Shown here one piece after another: positions 34,360-43,417 of a stretch of 64,000 nucleotides of DNA. How positions within the stretch are numbered: the stretch's first letter is position 1; each line of letters begins with the position of its first letter. Made by a program: the position numbers and the translations under genes. The stretch comes from Promethearchaeia archaeon (GTDB lineage Archaea > Asgardarchaeota > Lokiarchaeia > Sigyniarchaeales > SOKP01): positions 163,921-227,920 of the forward strand of contig JAHQWG010000016.1 in the NCBI GenBank assembly GCA_029856045.1, read 5' to 3'. The notes below the pieces were generated by a model that saw nothing but the letters and a program-made list of their open reading frames with translations, did not search any database and had not been told where the DNA came from.

Positions 34360-35175
34360 ATGTTTAAAAAAGAATTGGGAATTATTGGTACTGGCAATAT
34401 TGGATTATCCTTATTAAATGGTATAATTAAATCAAAAATTATTGAAAAACAAAAAATTATAATATATGATATTAAAAAAGATATTCTAAATCAATGTTCC
34501 AACCAGTTTAATGTAGAAATTGCACAAAATAATACCGATTTAGCTCATAAGAGTAAATATATATTAATCGCAGTTAAACCACAAGTAATAAATACGGTTC
34601 TAGAAGAAATTGGATCTGTAGTTGATGAACAACAAATAATAATCTCTATTGTAGCAGGAATCCCAATTAAATATCTTTCTACGTTTTTTAAAAAAGATGT
34701 AGGTTTATCAAGAGTAATGACTAATACACCTGCTTTAATTGGTTGTGGGGCATCTGCAATCTCTAATAATGGAAAAATGCATGAAGAAAATCTTAATTTT
34801 GTAAAAAAAATTTTTAATGCAGTAGGGATAGTTGTAGAATTAGATGAAAGACATCTTGATGCTGTAACAGGATTATCAGGTAGCGGTCCTGCATATATAT
34901 TTTTGATCATTGAGGCTTTAGCTGATGGTGGAGTTAAAATGGGGTTATCACGTGATGTATCTTTACAATTAGCTGCCCAGACTGTTTTAGGTGCAGCAAA
35001 ATTGGTTATAAAAACTGGAAAACACCCGGCACTTCTAAAAGACATGGTAGCTACTCCTGGAGGTACGACAATTGATGCATTGCACATGTTAGAAATTGGA
35101 AATATTAGATCTATTTTAATTGATGCAGTCGAAACTGCAACCATCAAATCCCGAAAACTTGGTTCAAAGGAGTAA
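34360..35175 (+). CDS. proC: Pyrroline-5-carboxylate reductase
   Basis: A 271-residue NAD(P)H-dependent enzyme that reduces pyrroline-5-carboxylate to proline. The Rossmann motif is GIIGTGNIGLSLL at the N terminus; the C-terminal dimerisation domain shows LTGLSGSGPAYIF (here VTGLSGSGPAYIF), and DMVATPGGTTIDAL, the hallmark of ProC. I choose the ATG at 34360 because it leads directly into the Rossmann strand; an in-frame TTG lies four codons upstream. Together with ornithine aminotransferase at 50923-52182, which supplies pyrroline-5-carboxylate, it would complete proline formation from ornithine. Confidence 0.95.
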   Translation: MFKKELGIIGTGNIGLSLLNGIIKSKIIEKQKIIIYDIKKDILNQCSNQFNVEIAQNNTDLAHKSKYILIAVKPQVINTVLEEIGSVVDEQQIIISIVAGIPIKYLSTFFKKDVGLSRVMTNTPALIGCGASAISNNGKMHEENLNFVKKIFNAVGIVVELDERHLDAVTGLSGSGPAYIFLIIEALADGGVKMGLSRDVSLQLAAQTVLGAAKLVIKTGKHPALLKDMVATPGGTTIDALHMLEIGNIRSILIDAVETATIKSRKLGSKE

Positions 35176-35320
35176 TTATAATTTGATTGTAAATTGCAAT
35201 CTTAAGCCCAATAATAAAATAAAAATATAGTTATTATCACTAATTTTCACATTATTTTATCTTCTTCATAAAAAATTTAAGATATAACAGATTAATATTT
35301 AAAAATATAACGGGAAAAAA

Positions 35321-35425
35321 ATGGGCGTTAGTTCCCAAATACTAAAAGAAAAATTTATTAAGATTGTTATTCTAATCATATTGTTATTTATTTTGTTCAG
35401 AAATGGTAAAAATTCACGTTCTTAA
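35321..35425 (+). CDS. 34-residue single-pass membrane protein
   Basis: ATG at 35321, stop at 35423-35425. A short basic N terminus (MGVSSQILKEKFIK) leads into one hydrophobic helix (about residues 15-26) and a polar basic tail (RNGKNSRS). A TATA-like ATTTAAAAATA lies about 20-30 bases upstream, and the sequence just before the ATG is CGGGAAAAAA. The gene ends 52 bases before aconitase. Tail-anchored-like and reminiscent of the 39-residue ORF at 14635, but no family is known; chance cannot be excluded. Confidence 0.35.
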   Translation: MGVSSQILKEKFIKIVILIILLFILFRNGKNSRS

Positions 35426-35477
35426 TGCAATTAAAAAGTAAATTTAAAAGAAAAATTTAAATATTTAGTTGATAGTG

Positions 35478-37400
35478 ATGGGAGGCACTTTAACAGAAAA
35501 GATTTTAAAAAAACACCTTGTTAATGGTAAATTAGAAAAAGGTAGTAATATTGGTATAAGGATCGACCAAACCCTAACTCAAGATGCTACCGGTACTATG
35601 GCTTATTTGCAATTCGAAGCTATGGGAGTACCTCACGTTCGAACAAAATTATCTGTTAGTTATGTGGATCACAACACTTTACAAATAGACTTCAGAAATG
35701 CAGATGATCACAGATATCTACAAAGTATTGCAGCAAAATATGGAATCTACTTTTCTCGTCCAGGAAATGGTATATGTCATCAGCTCCATCTCGAACGTTT
35801 TGCAGTACCTGGAAAGACTTTATTAGGAAGCGATAGTCATACACCAACTGGTGGTGGGGTGGGTATGATAGCAATAGGAGCAGGTGGTCTTGATGTTGCC
35901 GCTGCTATGGCTGGAGAACCTTTTTTTTTAAAGATGCCAAAGATCGTAAATGTTCATCTTACAGGGAAACTCCCTGATTTTGTATCAGCAAAAGATGTTA
36001 TTTTGGAAGTTTTACGTAGAATTGGTATTAAAGGGGCTGTTAATAAAGTTTTGGAATATACAGGTCCGGGAATAAAAACTTTATCAGTTCCTGAAAGAGG
36101 AACCATTACAAACATGGGAACAGAAACAGGAGCGACAACTTCAATATTCCCTTCTGATGAAACGACGAAAAAGTTCTTAGAAGCCCAAGAGAGAGGAGAT
36201 CAATGGAATCCTTTAAAACCCGATGATGATGCTACTTATGATGAGATTATTGAAATAAATTTGAATGAGATTGAACCACTTATTGCTTTACCGCATAGTC
36301 CGGGAAATGTAAAACTAGTAAAAGAATTTGAGGGGAAGTCTGTTGATCAAATTTGTATAGGAAGCTGTACCAACTCCTCATTAAGAGATCTTAAAATAGT
36401 TGCCAATATTTTAAAAGGAAAAACAATCAATAATCATGTTAGCTTAACAATTTCGCCAGGATCTAGACAAGTCGTAGATCATCTCGTGAACTCTGGTGAA
36501 ATATCCAATTTAGTAAAAGCAGGAGCAAGGATACTTGAGAACACGTGCGGTCCTTGCATAGGAATGGGACAGGCACCATCAACTGATGCAATATCTCTTA
36601 GGACCTTTAATAGAAACTTCCTTGGAAGATCAGGAACAAAAAGTGCCAATGTTTATTTAGTTAGTCCTGAAACTGCTGCAGTGTCGAGTATATTTGGAAA
36701 AATAACAGATCCGAGAAAGTTTGGTGAGTATCCCAAAATAGAAATGCCAGATAAATTTATAGTTAACGATAATATGATTATATCGCCTTTAGAGGATAGT
36801 GATTCAATTGAAATCATCCGAGGACCTAATATCAAACCTCTACCTGCATTCGAACCTTTACAAGATAAACTAACAGGAGAAGTTCTATTAAAAGTAGAGG
36901 ATGACATAACTACTGATCATATTATGCCAGCAGGTGCAAAAATACTCCCATTACGAAGTAATATTCCTGAAATAAGCAAATATGTTTTTAATATTATAGA
37001 TCCCACATTTCCAGATAGATCTCTACAAAAAGAAGGGGGTTTTGTTATCGGAGGTGATAATTATGGACAGGGTTCAAGTAGAGAACATGCGGCTATCGCT
37101 CCTAAATACCTAGGGCTCAAAGCTGTGATAACAAAATCATTTGCTCGTATTCATCTAGCTAACCTTGTTAATTTTGGGATTGCACCTTTTACTTTTATAA
37201 ATAAGGAAGATTATAATAAGATTGATCAAGGTGATCAACTTGATATTAATTTAAAAACCCTGGAAAGTAAAAAGATCATCATGAAAAATCTGACAAAGAA
37301 TTTAGAAATCCCTCTTACCCATTCTCTTAGTGAGATGGAAATAATTGTATTAAAGGCTGGGGGAAAATTGCCATTTATAAAAAAAAGATATGCGAGTTAA
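35478..37400 (+). CDS. acn: Aconitate hydratase (aconitase)
   Basis: A 640-residue [4Fe-4S] enzyme converting citrate and isocitrate. Substrate-side blocks DQTLTQDATGTMAYLQF, GSDSHTPTGGGVGMI and GQGSSREHAA are intact, and the cluster cysteines are in IGSCTNSS and NTCGPCIGMG. This single-chain, about 640-residue form is the type common in archaea and some bacteria. The start is the ATG at 35478; an in-frame TTG lies three codons upstream. It leads a tight run with ATP-citrate lyase (ends six bases before the AclB start) and isocitrate dehydrogenase, so one transcript likely encodes citrate-to-2-oxoglutarate chemistry in either direction. Confidence 0.95.
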   Translation: MGGTLTEKILKKHLVNGKLEKGSNIGIRIDQTLTQDATGTMAYLQFEAMGVPHVRTKLSVSYVDHNTLQIDFRNADDHRYLQSIAAKYGIYFSRPGNGICHQLHLERFAVPGKTLLGSDSHTPTGGGVGMIAIGAGGLDVAAAMAGEPFFLKMPKIVNVHLTGKLPDFVSAKDVILEVLRRIGIKGAVNKVLEYTGPGIKTLSVPERGTITNMGTETGATTSIFPSDETTKKFLEAQERGDQWNPLKPDDDATYDEIIEINLNEIEPLIALPHSPGNVKLVKEFEGKSVDQICIGSCTNSSLRDLKIVANILKGKTINNHVSLTISPGSRQVVDHLVNSGEISNLVKAGARILENTCGPCIGMGQAPSTDAISLRTFNRNFLGRSGTKSANVYLVSPETAAVSSIFGKITDPRKFGEYPKIEMPDKFIVNDNMIISPLEDSDSIEIIRGPNIKPLPAFEPLQDKLTGEVLLKVEDDITTDHIMPAGAKILPLRSNIPEISKYVFNIIDPTFPDRSLQKEGGFVIGGDNYGQGSSREHAAIAPKYLGLKAVITKSFARIHLANLVNFGIAPFTFINKEDYNKIDQGDQLDINLKTLESKKIIMKNLTKNLEIPLTHSLSEMEIIVLKAGGKLPFIKKRYAS

Positions 37401-37406
37401 TTGGAT

Positions 37407-38702
37407 ATGGCACAAAAAAATATATATGAATATGATGCAAAAAAACTTATAGCGAGTCAATTACCTAATTATTTTCCCGAATTTAATTACCATGAAAAAT
37501 TAGCGGTAATTACTCCTGAGAAATTGGCTAATTTTGATAGATTTGTAGCAGAAAATCCATGGTTAAAAACAGATAAATTAGTGGCAAAACCAGACCAACT
37601 TTTTGGAAAGAGGGGTAAAGCTAATCTAATATTACTAGACGCTAATTTAGAACAATTAAAGAAATTTGCTGAAGAAAAATTAGATCAGCAAATCATAATA
37701 GGAAATGTTAAAGGTGTTCTCAATCGTTTATTAATAGAACCATACATTCCCCATGAAGCTGAATACTATATATCAATAACATCTGATCGGTATAATGATA
37801 TAATTCATTTTAGTTTTGAAGGAGGTATTTTTGTAGAAGAAAACTGGGATAAAGTAATTCATATTTCAATTCCATTTGAGAAAAATATCGAATCTTTCGA
37901 TTTGGAAACAAAACTTCCTAATTTAGGAAAATTTAATGATGTATTAATTCCTTTTATTAAAGGTCTTTTTCAAGTTTATTGTGCTCAAGATTTTGCTTTT
38001 TTAGAAATTAATCCTTTTGCAATTACTGAGGATAAAAAAATTGTTCCGCTAGATTTAAAAGCTAGATTAGATGATACTGCTGCATTCTTACATATGGATA
38101 CTTGGGGGAATCCAAATAACCCAATTGAATTTCCAATTGGTATTGGGCAAAAATTGGCAAAAGAAGAAGCTCTTATTAAGGATTTAGATGAAAAAACAGG
38201 TGCTTCTCTTAAATTTCAGATTTTAAATAGAGATGGACAAATTTGGACTATGGTGGCAGGTGGGGGTGCATCAGTTGTATATACGGATACTATAGTTGAT
38301 CTAGGATATGGAGATGATTTAGGTAATTATGGTGAATATTCTGGCAATCCTTCTCGTGAGCACACTGAAATTTATGCTCAAAATATAATTGATCTTATTT
38401 CAACCAACCCAGATCCCCAAGGAAGAGAGAAATATCTTATTATTGGTGGTGGAATTGCTAATTTTACAGATGTTAAGGCAACCTTTACTGGAATTGTTAG
38501 CGCAATTAGAAAATCTGCTAATAAATTAAAAAATGCAAAAGTTAAAATATTTGTTCGTAGGGGTGGTCCTAATGAAAAACAAGGTCTAGAACTCATGAAG
38601 CAAGTGGGAAAAGAAACTGGCGTTCCGATTGAAGTTTACGACCGATACACACATATGACTCGAGTTGTATCAATTGCACTTAATAAAAATTTGAAGAGGT
38701 AA
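37407..38702 (+). CDS. aclB: ATP-citrate lyase, ATP-grasp/citrate-binding subunit
   Basis: A 431-residue subunit equal to the N-terminal part of animal ACLY (plant ACLA, Chlorobium AclB). An ATP-grasp domain (about residues 1-240; KPDQLFGKRGK, FLEINPFAI) is followed by the citrate-binding domain (about 245-425; VAGGGASVVYTDTI, NYGEYSGNPS, FVRRGGPNEKQGLELM). With the next gene it cleaves citrate to acetyl-CoA and oxaloacetate at the cost of ATP, or helps run the cycle in reverse. ATG at 37407 is preferred; the stop is four bases before the partner gene. Confidence 0.93.
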   Translation: MAQKNIYEYDAKKLIASQLPNYFPEFNYHEKLAVITPEKLANFDRFVAENPWLKTDKLVAKPDQLFGKRGKANLILLDANLEQLKKFAEEKLDQQIIIGNVKGVLNRLLIEPYIPHEAEYYISITSDRYNDIIHFSFEGGIFVEENWDKVIHISIPFEKNIESFDLETKLPNLGKFNDVLIPFIKGLFQVYCAQDFAFLEINPFAITEDKKIVPLDLKARLDDTAAFLHMDTWGNPNNPIEFPIGIGQKLAKEEALIKDLDEKTGASLKFQILNRDGQIWTMVAGGGASVVYTDTIVDLGYGDDLGNYGEYSGNPSREHTEIYAQNIIDLISTNPDPQGREKYLIIGGGIANFTDVKATFTGIVSAIRKSANKLKNAKVKIFVRRGGPNEKQGLELMKQVGKETGVPIEVYDRYTHMTRVVSIALNKNLKR

Positions 38703-38706
38703 TAAA

Positions 38707-40542
38707 ATGGAAAGTTATAAACTTTTTAATAAAAATACTCAAGCAATTATTTATGGTTTTCAAACAAGACCCGTCCAGCGCATGCTTGATTTTGATTTTG
38801 TTTGTAAAAGAAAAAAACCATCAGTTGCCGCAATAATTAGACCAACTCAGACGACAGCCATAGACTATCATAAAGTCTTTTGGGGCAATAAAGAAATTGT
38901 TATCCCCATTTATAAAACACTAGCATTAGCAACTAAAAAGCATCCAATAGCCGATGTGATGATCAATTTCTCTTCTTTTAGATCATCTTATCCCACTAGC
39001 AAGGAAGCTCTTGAGTCAGATACAATAAGAACAGTTGTTATAATTGCTGAAGGTATTCCAGAAAGACAAAGCCGCGATTTAATTAGAATCGCACGTGAAA
39101 GAAGTAAATTTATTATAGGTCCTGCAACAGTAGGTGGAATAGTAGCTGGTAATTTCAAAATTGGAAATACTGCTGGGACCCTTGAAAATATAATTCTTTC
39201 AAAACTCTATCGCCCAGGTTCAATTGGTTTTGTTTCTAAATCAGGTGGTATGAGTAATGAAATGAATTTTATGATTTCTCAATGCACTGATGGTATCTAT
39301 GAAGGTATAGCTATAGGTGGTGACCGTTATCCGGGTTCGCGTTTAATAGATCACCTTTTACGTTATGAAACCAATCCCAAAATTAAAATGTTGGTAGCAC
39401 TAGGAGAAATAGGAGGAACAGATGAGTATGCAATTGTAGAAGCATTGAAAAATGGATCTATTAAGAAACCATTGGTCATATGGGTAACTGGGACCGCTGC
39501 AAAAATTTTACCTCAAGGATTACAATTTGGTCATGCCGGTGCTATGGCTGGAAGCGAGAAAGAAACTGCTGACGCGAAAAACCAAGCTCTTAGAGAAGCT
39601 GGAGCAATTGTTCCTGATTCTTATGAAGATTTAGATAAAAAAATTAAAGAAACATTTGAAAAATTAAAAAAAGAAGGAAAAATCGTGCCGTTTGATGAAT
39701 TTGAACCACCTAAAGTTCCAATGGACTTTTCCGAAGCCCAGCGTTTAGGCTTAGTAAGAAGACCTACAAACGTTATTGTTACAATTTCGGACGATCGGGG
39801 TGATGTTCCCACTTTTGCTGGTGTAGGATTAGATAAAATTATTAGAGAAAATAAATCAATTGGATATGTAATTGGTCTTTTATGGTTTAAAAGAGAATTA
39901 CCAGAATTTGCTCAACAATTTATTGAAATAGTAATTAAATTAACTGCAGATCACGGTCCAGCTGTAAGTGGGGCACATAATGCGATTATCACTGCTCGAG
40001 CGGGTAAGGATCTTATGTCTTCACTTGCTTCTGGTATATTAACGATTGGACCTCGCTTCGGCGGTGCTATCTCGAACGCAGCGAAATATTTTAGAGAAGC
40101 TTTACAGAAAAGAATGTCTCCCTTAGAATTTATTAATTATATGAAAAATACGGCAAAAATAAATATACCAGGGATAGGTCATAGAATTAAATCCGTTCAA
40201 AATCCCGATGTACGTGTTCAACTACTTAAAGAATTTGTATTTAAAAATTTCTCTAAACACCCACATCTTGATTATGCTTTAGATGTAGAAAAAATTACCA
40301 CTTCAAAGAAAAATAATCTCATTTTAAATGTTGATGGATGTATTGGTATCTGTTTCTTAGACCTTCTTGAAAATTTAGATTTTACTACTGAAGAAATTGA
40401 GGATGTAATATATAGTGAGACTTTAAATGGTCTTTTTGTCCTTGGAAGATCTATTGGTATGATGGGACATGTTTTCGATCAGAAACGTCAGCGAGCTGGG
40501 CTTTTTAGGGAACCTTGGGACCAAATATTATTCACAGATTAG
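38707..40542 (+). CDS. aclA: ATP-citrate lyase, catalytic (CoA-ligase/citrate-synthase) subunit
   Basis: A 611-residue subunit equal to the C-terminal part of ACLY. The succinyl-CoA-synthetase-like region holds the phosphohistidine loop GHAGAMAG (about residues 275-282); the last 260 residues are a citrate-synthase-like domain (GPAVSGAHNAIITARAGKD, IPGIGHRIKS, GRSIGMMGHVFDQKRQ). All key blocks are present. It is four bases downstream of its partner. In organisms without a full oxidative cycle this enzyme supplies acetyl-CoA or oxaloacetate; the neighbours aconitase and isocitrate dehydrogenase support a citrate module. Confidence 0.94.
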   Translation: MESYKLFNKNTQAIIYGFQTRPVQRMLDFDFVCKRKKPSVAAIIRPTQTTAIDYHKVFWGNKEIVIPIYKTLALATKKHPIADVMINFSSFRSSYPTSKEALESDTIRTVVIIAEGIPERQSRDLIRIARERSKFIIGPATVGGIVAGNFKIGNTAGTLENIILSKLYRPGSIGFVSKSGGMSNEMNFMISQCTDGIYEGIAIGGDRYPGSRLIDHLLRYETNPKIKMLVALGEIGGTDEYAIVEALKNGSIKKPLVIWVTGTAAKILPQGLQFGHAGAMAGSEKETADAKNQALREAGAIVPDSYEDLDKKIKETFEKLKKEGKIVPFDEFEPPKVPMDFSEAQRLGLVRRPTNVIVTISDDRGDVPTFAGVGLDKIIRENKSIGYVIGLLWFKRELPEFAQQFIEIVIKLTADHGPAVSGAHNAIITARAGKDLMSSLASGILTIGPRFGGAISNAAKYFREALQKRMSPLEFINYMKNTAKINIPGIGHRIKSVQNPDVRVQLLKEFVFKNFSKHPHLDYALDVEKITTSKKNNLILNVDGCIGICFLDLLENLDFTTEEIEDVIYSETLNGLFVLGRSIGMMGHVFDQKRQRAGLFREPWDQILFTD

Positions 40543-40658
40543 AATTATATTTTTATATATTTAATGCAAAGTTATTAAAATTTCATTAAAATTGGAAATA
40601 TCTTAAGTAAAAAATAAAAAAAAATATTAAATAAAATGATATCTGAGGTTTAAAGATA

Positions 40659-41849
40659 ATGGATGAAATTATAGAAAAAGCAAAAGAACATTTCGCAAAA
40701 ATCGTAAAAGAGCAGTTAGAAAGAGTAGAAAAGTTAAAAAGTGAAAAAGATTGGATTGATTATTCAAAGTTAAAACCCATTATTATAGGGATTGTTGGTG
40801 GAGATGGTATTGGTCCTGAAATTTCAAAGCATGCTAAAAAAATATTTGAATTTCTTTTACAAGACGAATTAAAAGAAGGAAAAGTTGAATTGAGAGAAAT
40901 TGAAGGATTAACCATTGAAAATAGAGCAAAAGTAATGAAGGCAATACCAGAAGATATTCTTGAAGAAATTAAAAAATGTCATGTTCTGTTAAAAGGTCCT
41001 ACAACGACTCCTAGAAAGGGTGATAAATGGCCTAACATCGAAAGTGCTAATGTATCAATGCGCCGTGAATTAGATCTTTTTGCAAATGTACGCCCCGTGA
41101 AAGTTCCCGAACTTGGTATTGATTGGATGTTTTTCCGAGAAAATACTGAAGGAGCTTATGTTTTGGGCTCCAAAGGGGTAAACATTACTGAAGATCTCTC
41201 ATTTGATTTTAAAGTAATTACAACACAAGGAGCAGATCGTATAATCAGGCTAGCTTTTGATTATGCTAAGAAGAATAATATTAATAGAGTCACAGTTGTA
41301 ACTAAAGCTAATGTAGTAAAAGCAACTGACGGGAAATTTCTTGACATAGCTGAAAAAATTGCTAAGGAATATCCCGAAATTGAATGGGACGATTGGTATA
41401 TTGACATTATGACTGCAAAATTAATAGACCCCGCTCGTCAATCTCAATTTAAGATTTTAGTAGCTCCTAATCTATATGGGGACATTATTACCGATGAGGC
41501 TGCACAAATCCAGGGTGGCGTTGGAACGGCAGGTAGTGCTAATATAGGTAAGAGATATTCCATGTTCGAAGCAATTCATGGATCAGCTCCACGTATGGTT
41601 GAAGAAGGTCGCTTAAAATATGCTGATCCCTCAAGTCTAATAAAAGCTTCAGCATTATTACTTAATCATATAGGTTTCATAGAAAAGGCGAAAAAATTAG
41701 AAATGGCACTTGATATATGCGCAACATATGAGAAGAAGTTAGAAATAACGGGAAGATCAAATGGTGCAACTGGGGAAGATTTCTCAAAATATATAATGGA
41801 AACTCTCCAACATCCAAATTTAGAGGAAAAATGGAAAAGTTATCAATAG
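40659..41849 (+). CDS. icd: Isocitrate dehydrogenase (NAD/NADP)
   Basis: A 396-residue beta-decarboxylating dehydrogenase. GDGIGPEI (about 51-58), substrate serine and arginines in ESANVSMRRELDLFANVRPVK, the Lys/Tyr pair in the NTEGAYV region, the metal Asp in LYGDIITDEAAQ and HGSAP coenzyme loop are all present. The residue set around SxNxxLRR (here SANVSMRR) favours isocitrate over isopropylmalate. Coenzyme preference is not evident. It follows ACL after 116 bases and completes the citrate module. Confidence 0.88.
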   Translation: MDEIIEKAKEHFAKIVKEQLERVEKLKSEKDWIDYSKLKPIIIGIVGGDGIGPEISKHAKKIFEFLLQDELKEGKVELREIEGLTIENRAKVMKAIPEDILEEIKKCHVLLKGPTTTPRKGDKWPNIESANVSMRRELDLFANVRPVKVPELGIDWMFFRENTEGAYVLGSKGVNITEDLSFDFKVITTQGADRIIRLAFDYAKKNNINRVTVVTKANVVKATDGKFLDIAEKIAKEYPEIEWDDWYIDIMTAKLIDPARQSQFKILVAPNLYGDIITDEAAQIQGGVGTAGSANIGKRYSMFEAIHGSAPRMVEEGRLKYADPSSLIKASALLLNHIGFIEKAKKLEMALDICATYEKKLEITGRSNGATGEDFSKYIMETLQHPNLEEKWKSYQ

Positions 41850-41959
41850 ATTAAGAAATATTTCAAGAATTATTATATTTTAAAAAATGTTTTTTTAATG
41901 AAAGTACTCTCTATTTAAAAATTTAAATATTTACGATAAGAAGAACAAGGAAAACAAAA

Positions 41960-43318
41960 ATGCCTAAAAAAAAAATAATTATAATAGGAGCACTTGGAAT
42001 GGATTTTCATGTTTTTAACACTATCTTTAAAGATAATGAGGAATATGAGGTGATTGCATTTACAATTGCGGGAGAACAGAATATTGGAACAATTGAAGAT
42101 GCAGAGAGAAAATATCCAGCTGAACTTGCAGGGAAATTATATCCTAATGGAATTCTAATGGTAACAGAGGCAAAATTGGAAGAATTAATTAAAAAACATA
42201 AAGTAGATGAGGTGGTTTTTGCATATTCTGATGTCTCACATGAAGAAGTCATGCATAAAGCTTCACGAGTTCTTGCTTCAGGAGGAGATTATCGTTTAAT
42301 TTCAGGTAGAAATACTATGATTAAAGCTAATAAACCAATTATTTCAATTTGTGCAGTAAGGACTGGATGTGGAAAAAGTCAAGTATCTAGGGCTGTATAT
42401 CGCTATTTAAAAAATAGAGGTTATAAAGTTGTTGCGATCCGCGAACCAATGCCTTATGGAAATTTAATTGAACAAAATGTAATGCGTTTTGAAACTTATG
42501 AGGACTTGGATAAATTTAAATGCACTATTGAAGAGCGAGAAGAATATGAACCGTATATTAAACAAAGTTTGGTAATTTATTCTGGTGTTGATTATGAGAA
42601 AATTGTTCGGGAAGCAGAAAAAGAAGCAGATATAATTATTTTCGATGGAGGTAATAACGAAATATCTTTCTATATTCCAGATTTACTTTTTGTTGTTGTA
42701 GATCCGCTAAGACCCGGCCATGAAACGAAATATTATCCAGGGGAAGTAAACGCACGGATGGCAGATGCATTTGTTATTAACAAAATGAATAGTGCAAAAA
42801 TAGAAGATGTTAAAAAAGTTGAGAAAAATCTCCAAGATTTAAATCCTGATGCGAAAAAGATTTTTACAAATTCTGTTGTTATATTAGAAAATTCTTATAA
42901 CTTAAAAGGTAAAAAAGTTATTGTAGTCGAAGATGGTCCCACTCTGACTCATGGAGGTATGTCTTATGGAGCAGGGTATGTCGCGGCAAAAAATAAAGGA
43001 GCTGTTATTATTGACCCAAAACCTTATCTCACGGGTACATTGATAGAAATTTTTAAAGAATTCCCCCAAATTAAAGAAATTGTGCCTGCAATGGGATATA
43101 ATGATCAACAAATAAAAGATATGGAAGAAACGCTTAATAAATCAAAATGTGATCTTATTATTAATGGGAGCCCAATTGATCTTGCGAAGTTAATTAATAG
43201 TAACAAACCAATAGTTAGAGTCACTTATGATATAGAAGCGTTAAGTAGTCCTACAATTGAGGAAGTTCTTGATGAATTCATTCAAAAGTTATTAAAAAAA
43301 CAAAACGGTAAAAATTAA
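41960..43318 (+). CDS. Cyclic 2,3-diphosphoglycerate synthetase-like GTPase (COG2403)
   Basis: A 452-residue P-loop protein. An N-terminal Rossmann-type domain (GALGMDFHVFN) is followed by Walker A AVRTGCGKSQVSR (about 131-143) and a second strand with IIFDGGNNEISFY. This matches the archaeal family annotated as predicted GTPase or cyclic 2,3-diphosphoglycerate synthetase. No compelling evidence tells which; in other archaea the family often neighbours carbamoyltransferase and carbamate kinase, as it does here. Confidence 0.78.
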   Translation: MPKKKIIIIGALGMDFHVFNTIFKDNEEYEVIAFTIAGEQNIGTIEDAERKYPAELAGKLYPNGILMVTEAKLEELIKKHKVDEVVFAYSDVSHEEVMHKASRVLASGGDYRLISGRNTMIKANKPIISICAVRTGCGKSQVSRAVYRYLKNRGYKVVAIREPMPYGNLIEQNVMRFETYEDLDKFKCTIEEREEYEPYIKQSLVIYSGVDYEKIVREAEKEADIIIFDGGNNEISFYIPDLLFVVVDPLRPGHETKYYPGEVNARMADAFVINKMNSAKIEDVKKVEKNLQDLNPDAKKIFTNSVVILENSYNLKGKKVIVVEDGPTLTHGGMSYGAGYVAAKNKGAVIIDPKPYLTGTLIEIFKEFPQIKEIVPAMGYNDQQIKDMEETLNKSKCDLIINGSPIDLAKLINSNKPIVRVTYDIEALSSPTIEEVLDEFIQKLLKKQNGKN

Positions 43319-43417
43319 AAAAAAAGAGAAAGAACAGAATTCAAATAGAAGTCCTATTGTTAATTAATAATTATTATTTTATATTTTTTATAAGACAAAT
43401 TTGAAGAAAATAATAGA

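Noticed and set aside
34545..35147. 200-codon minus-strand ORF
   Set aside because: It is a shadow of proC, whose motifs are complete on the plus strand.
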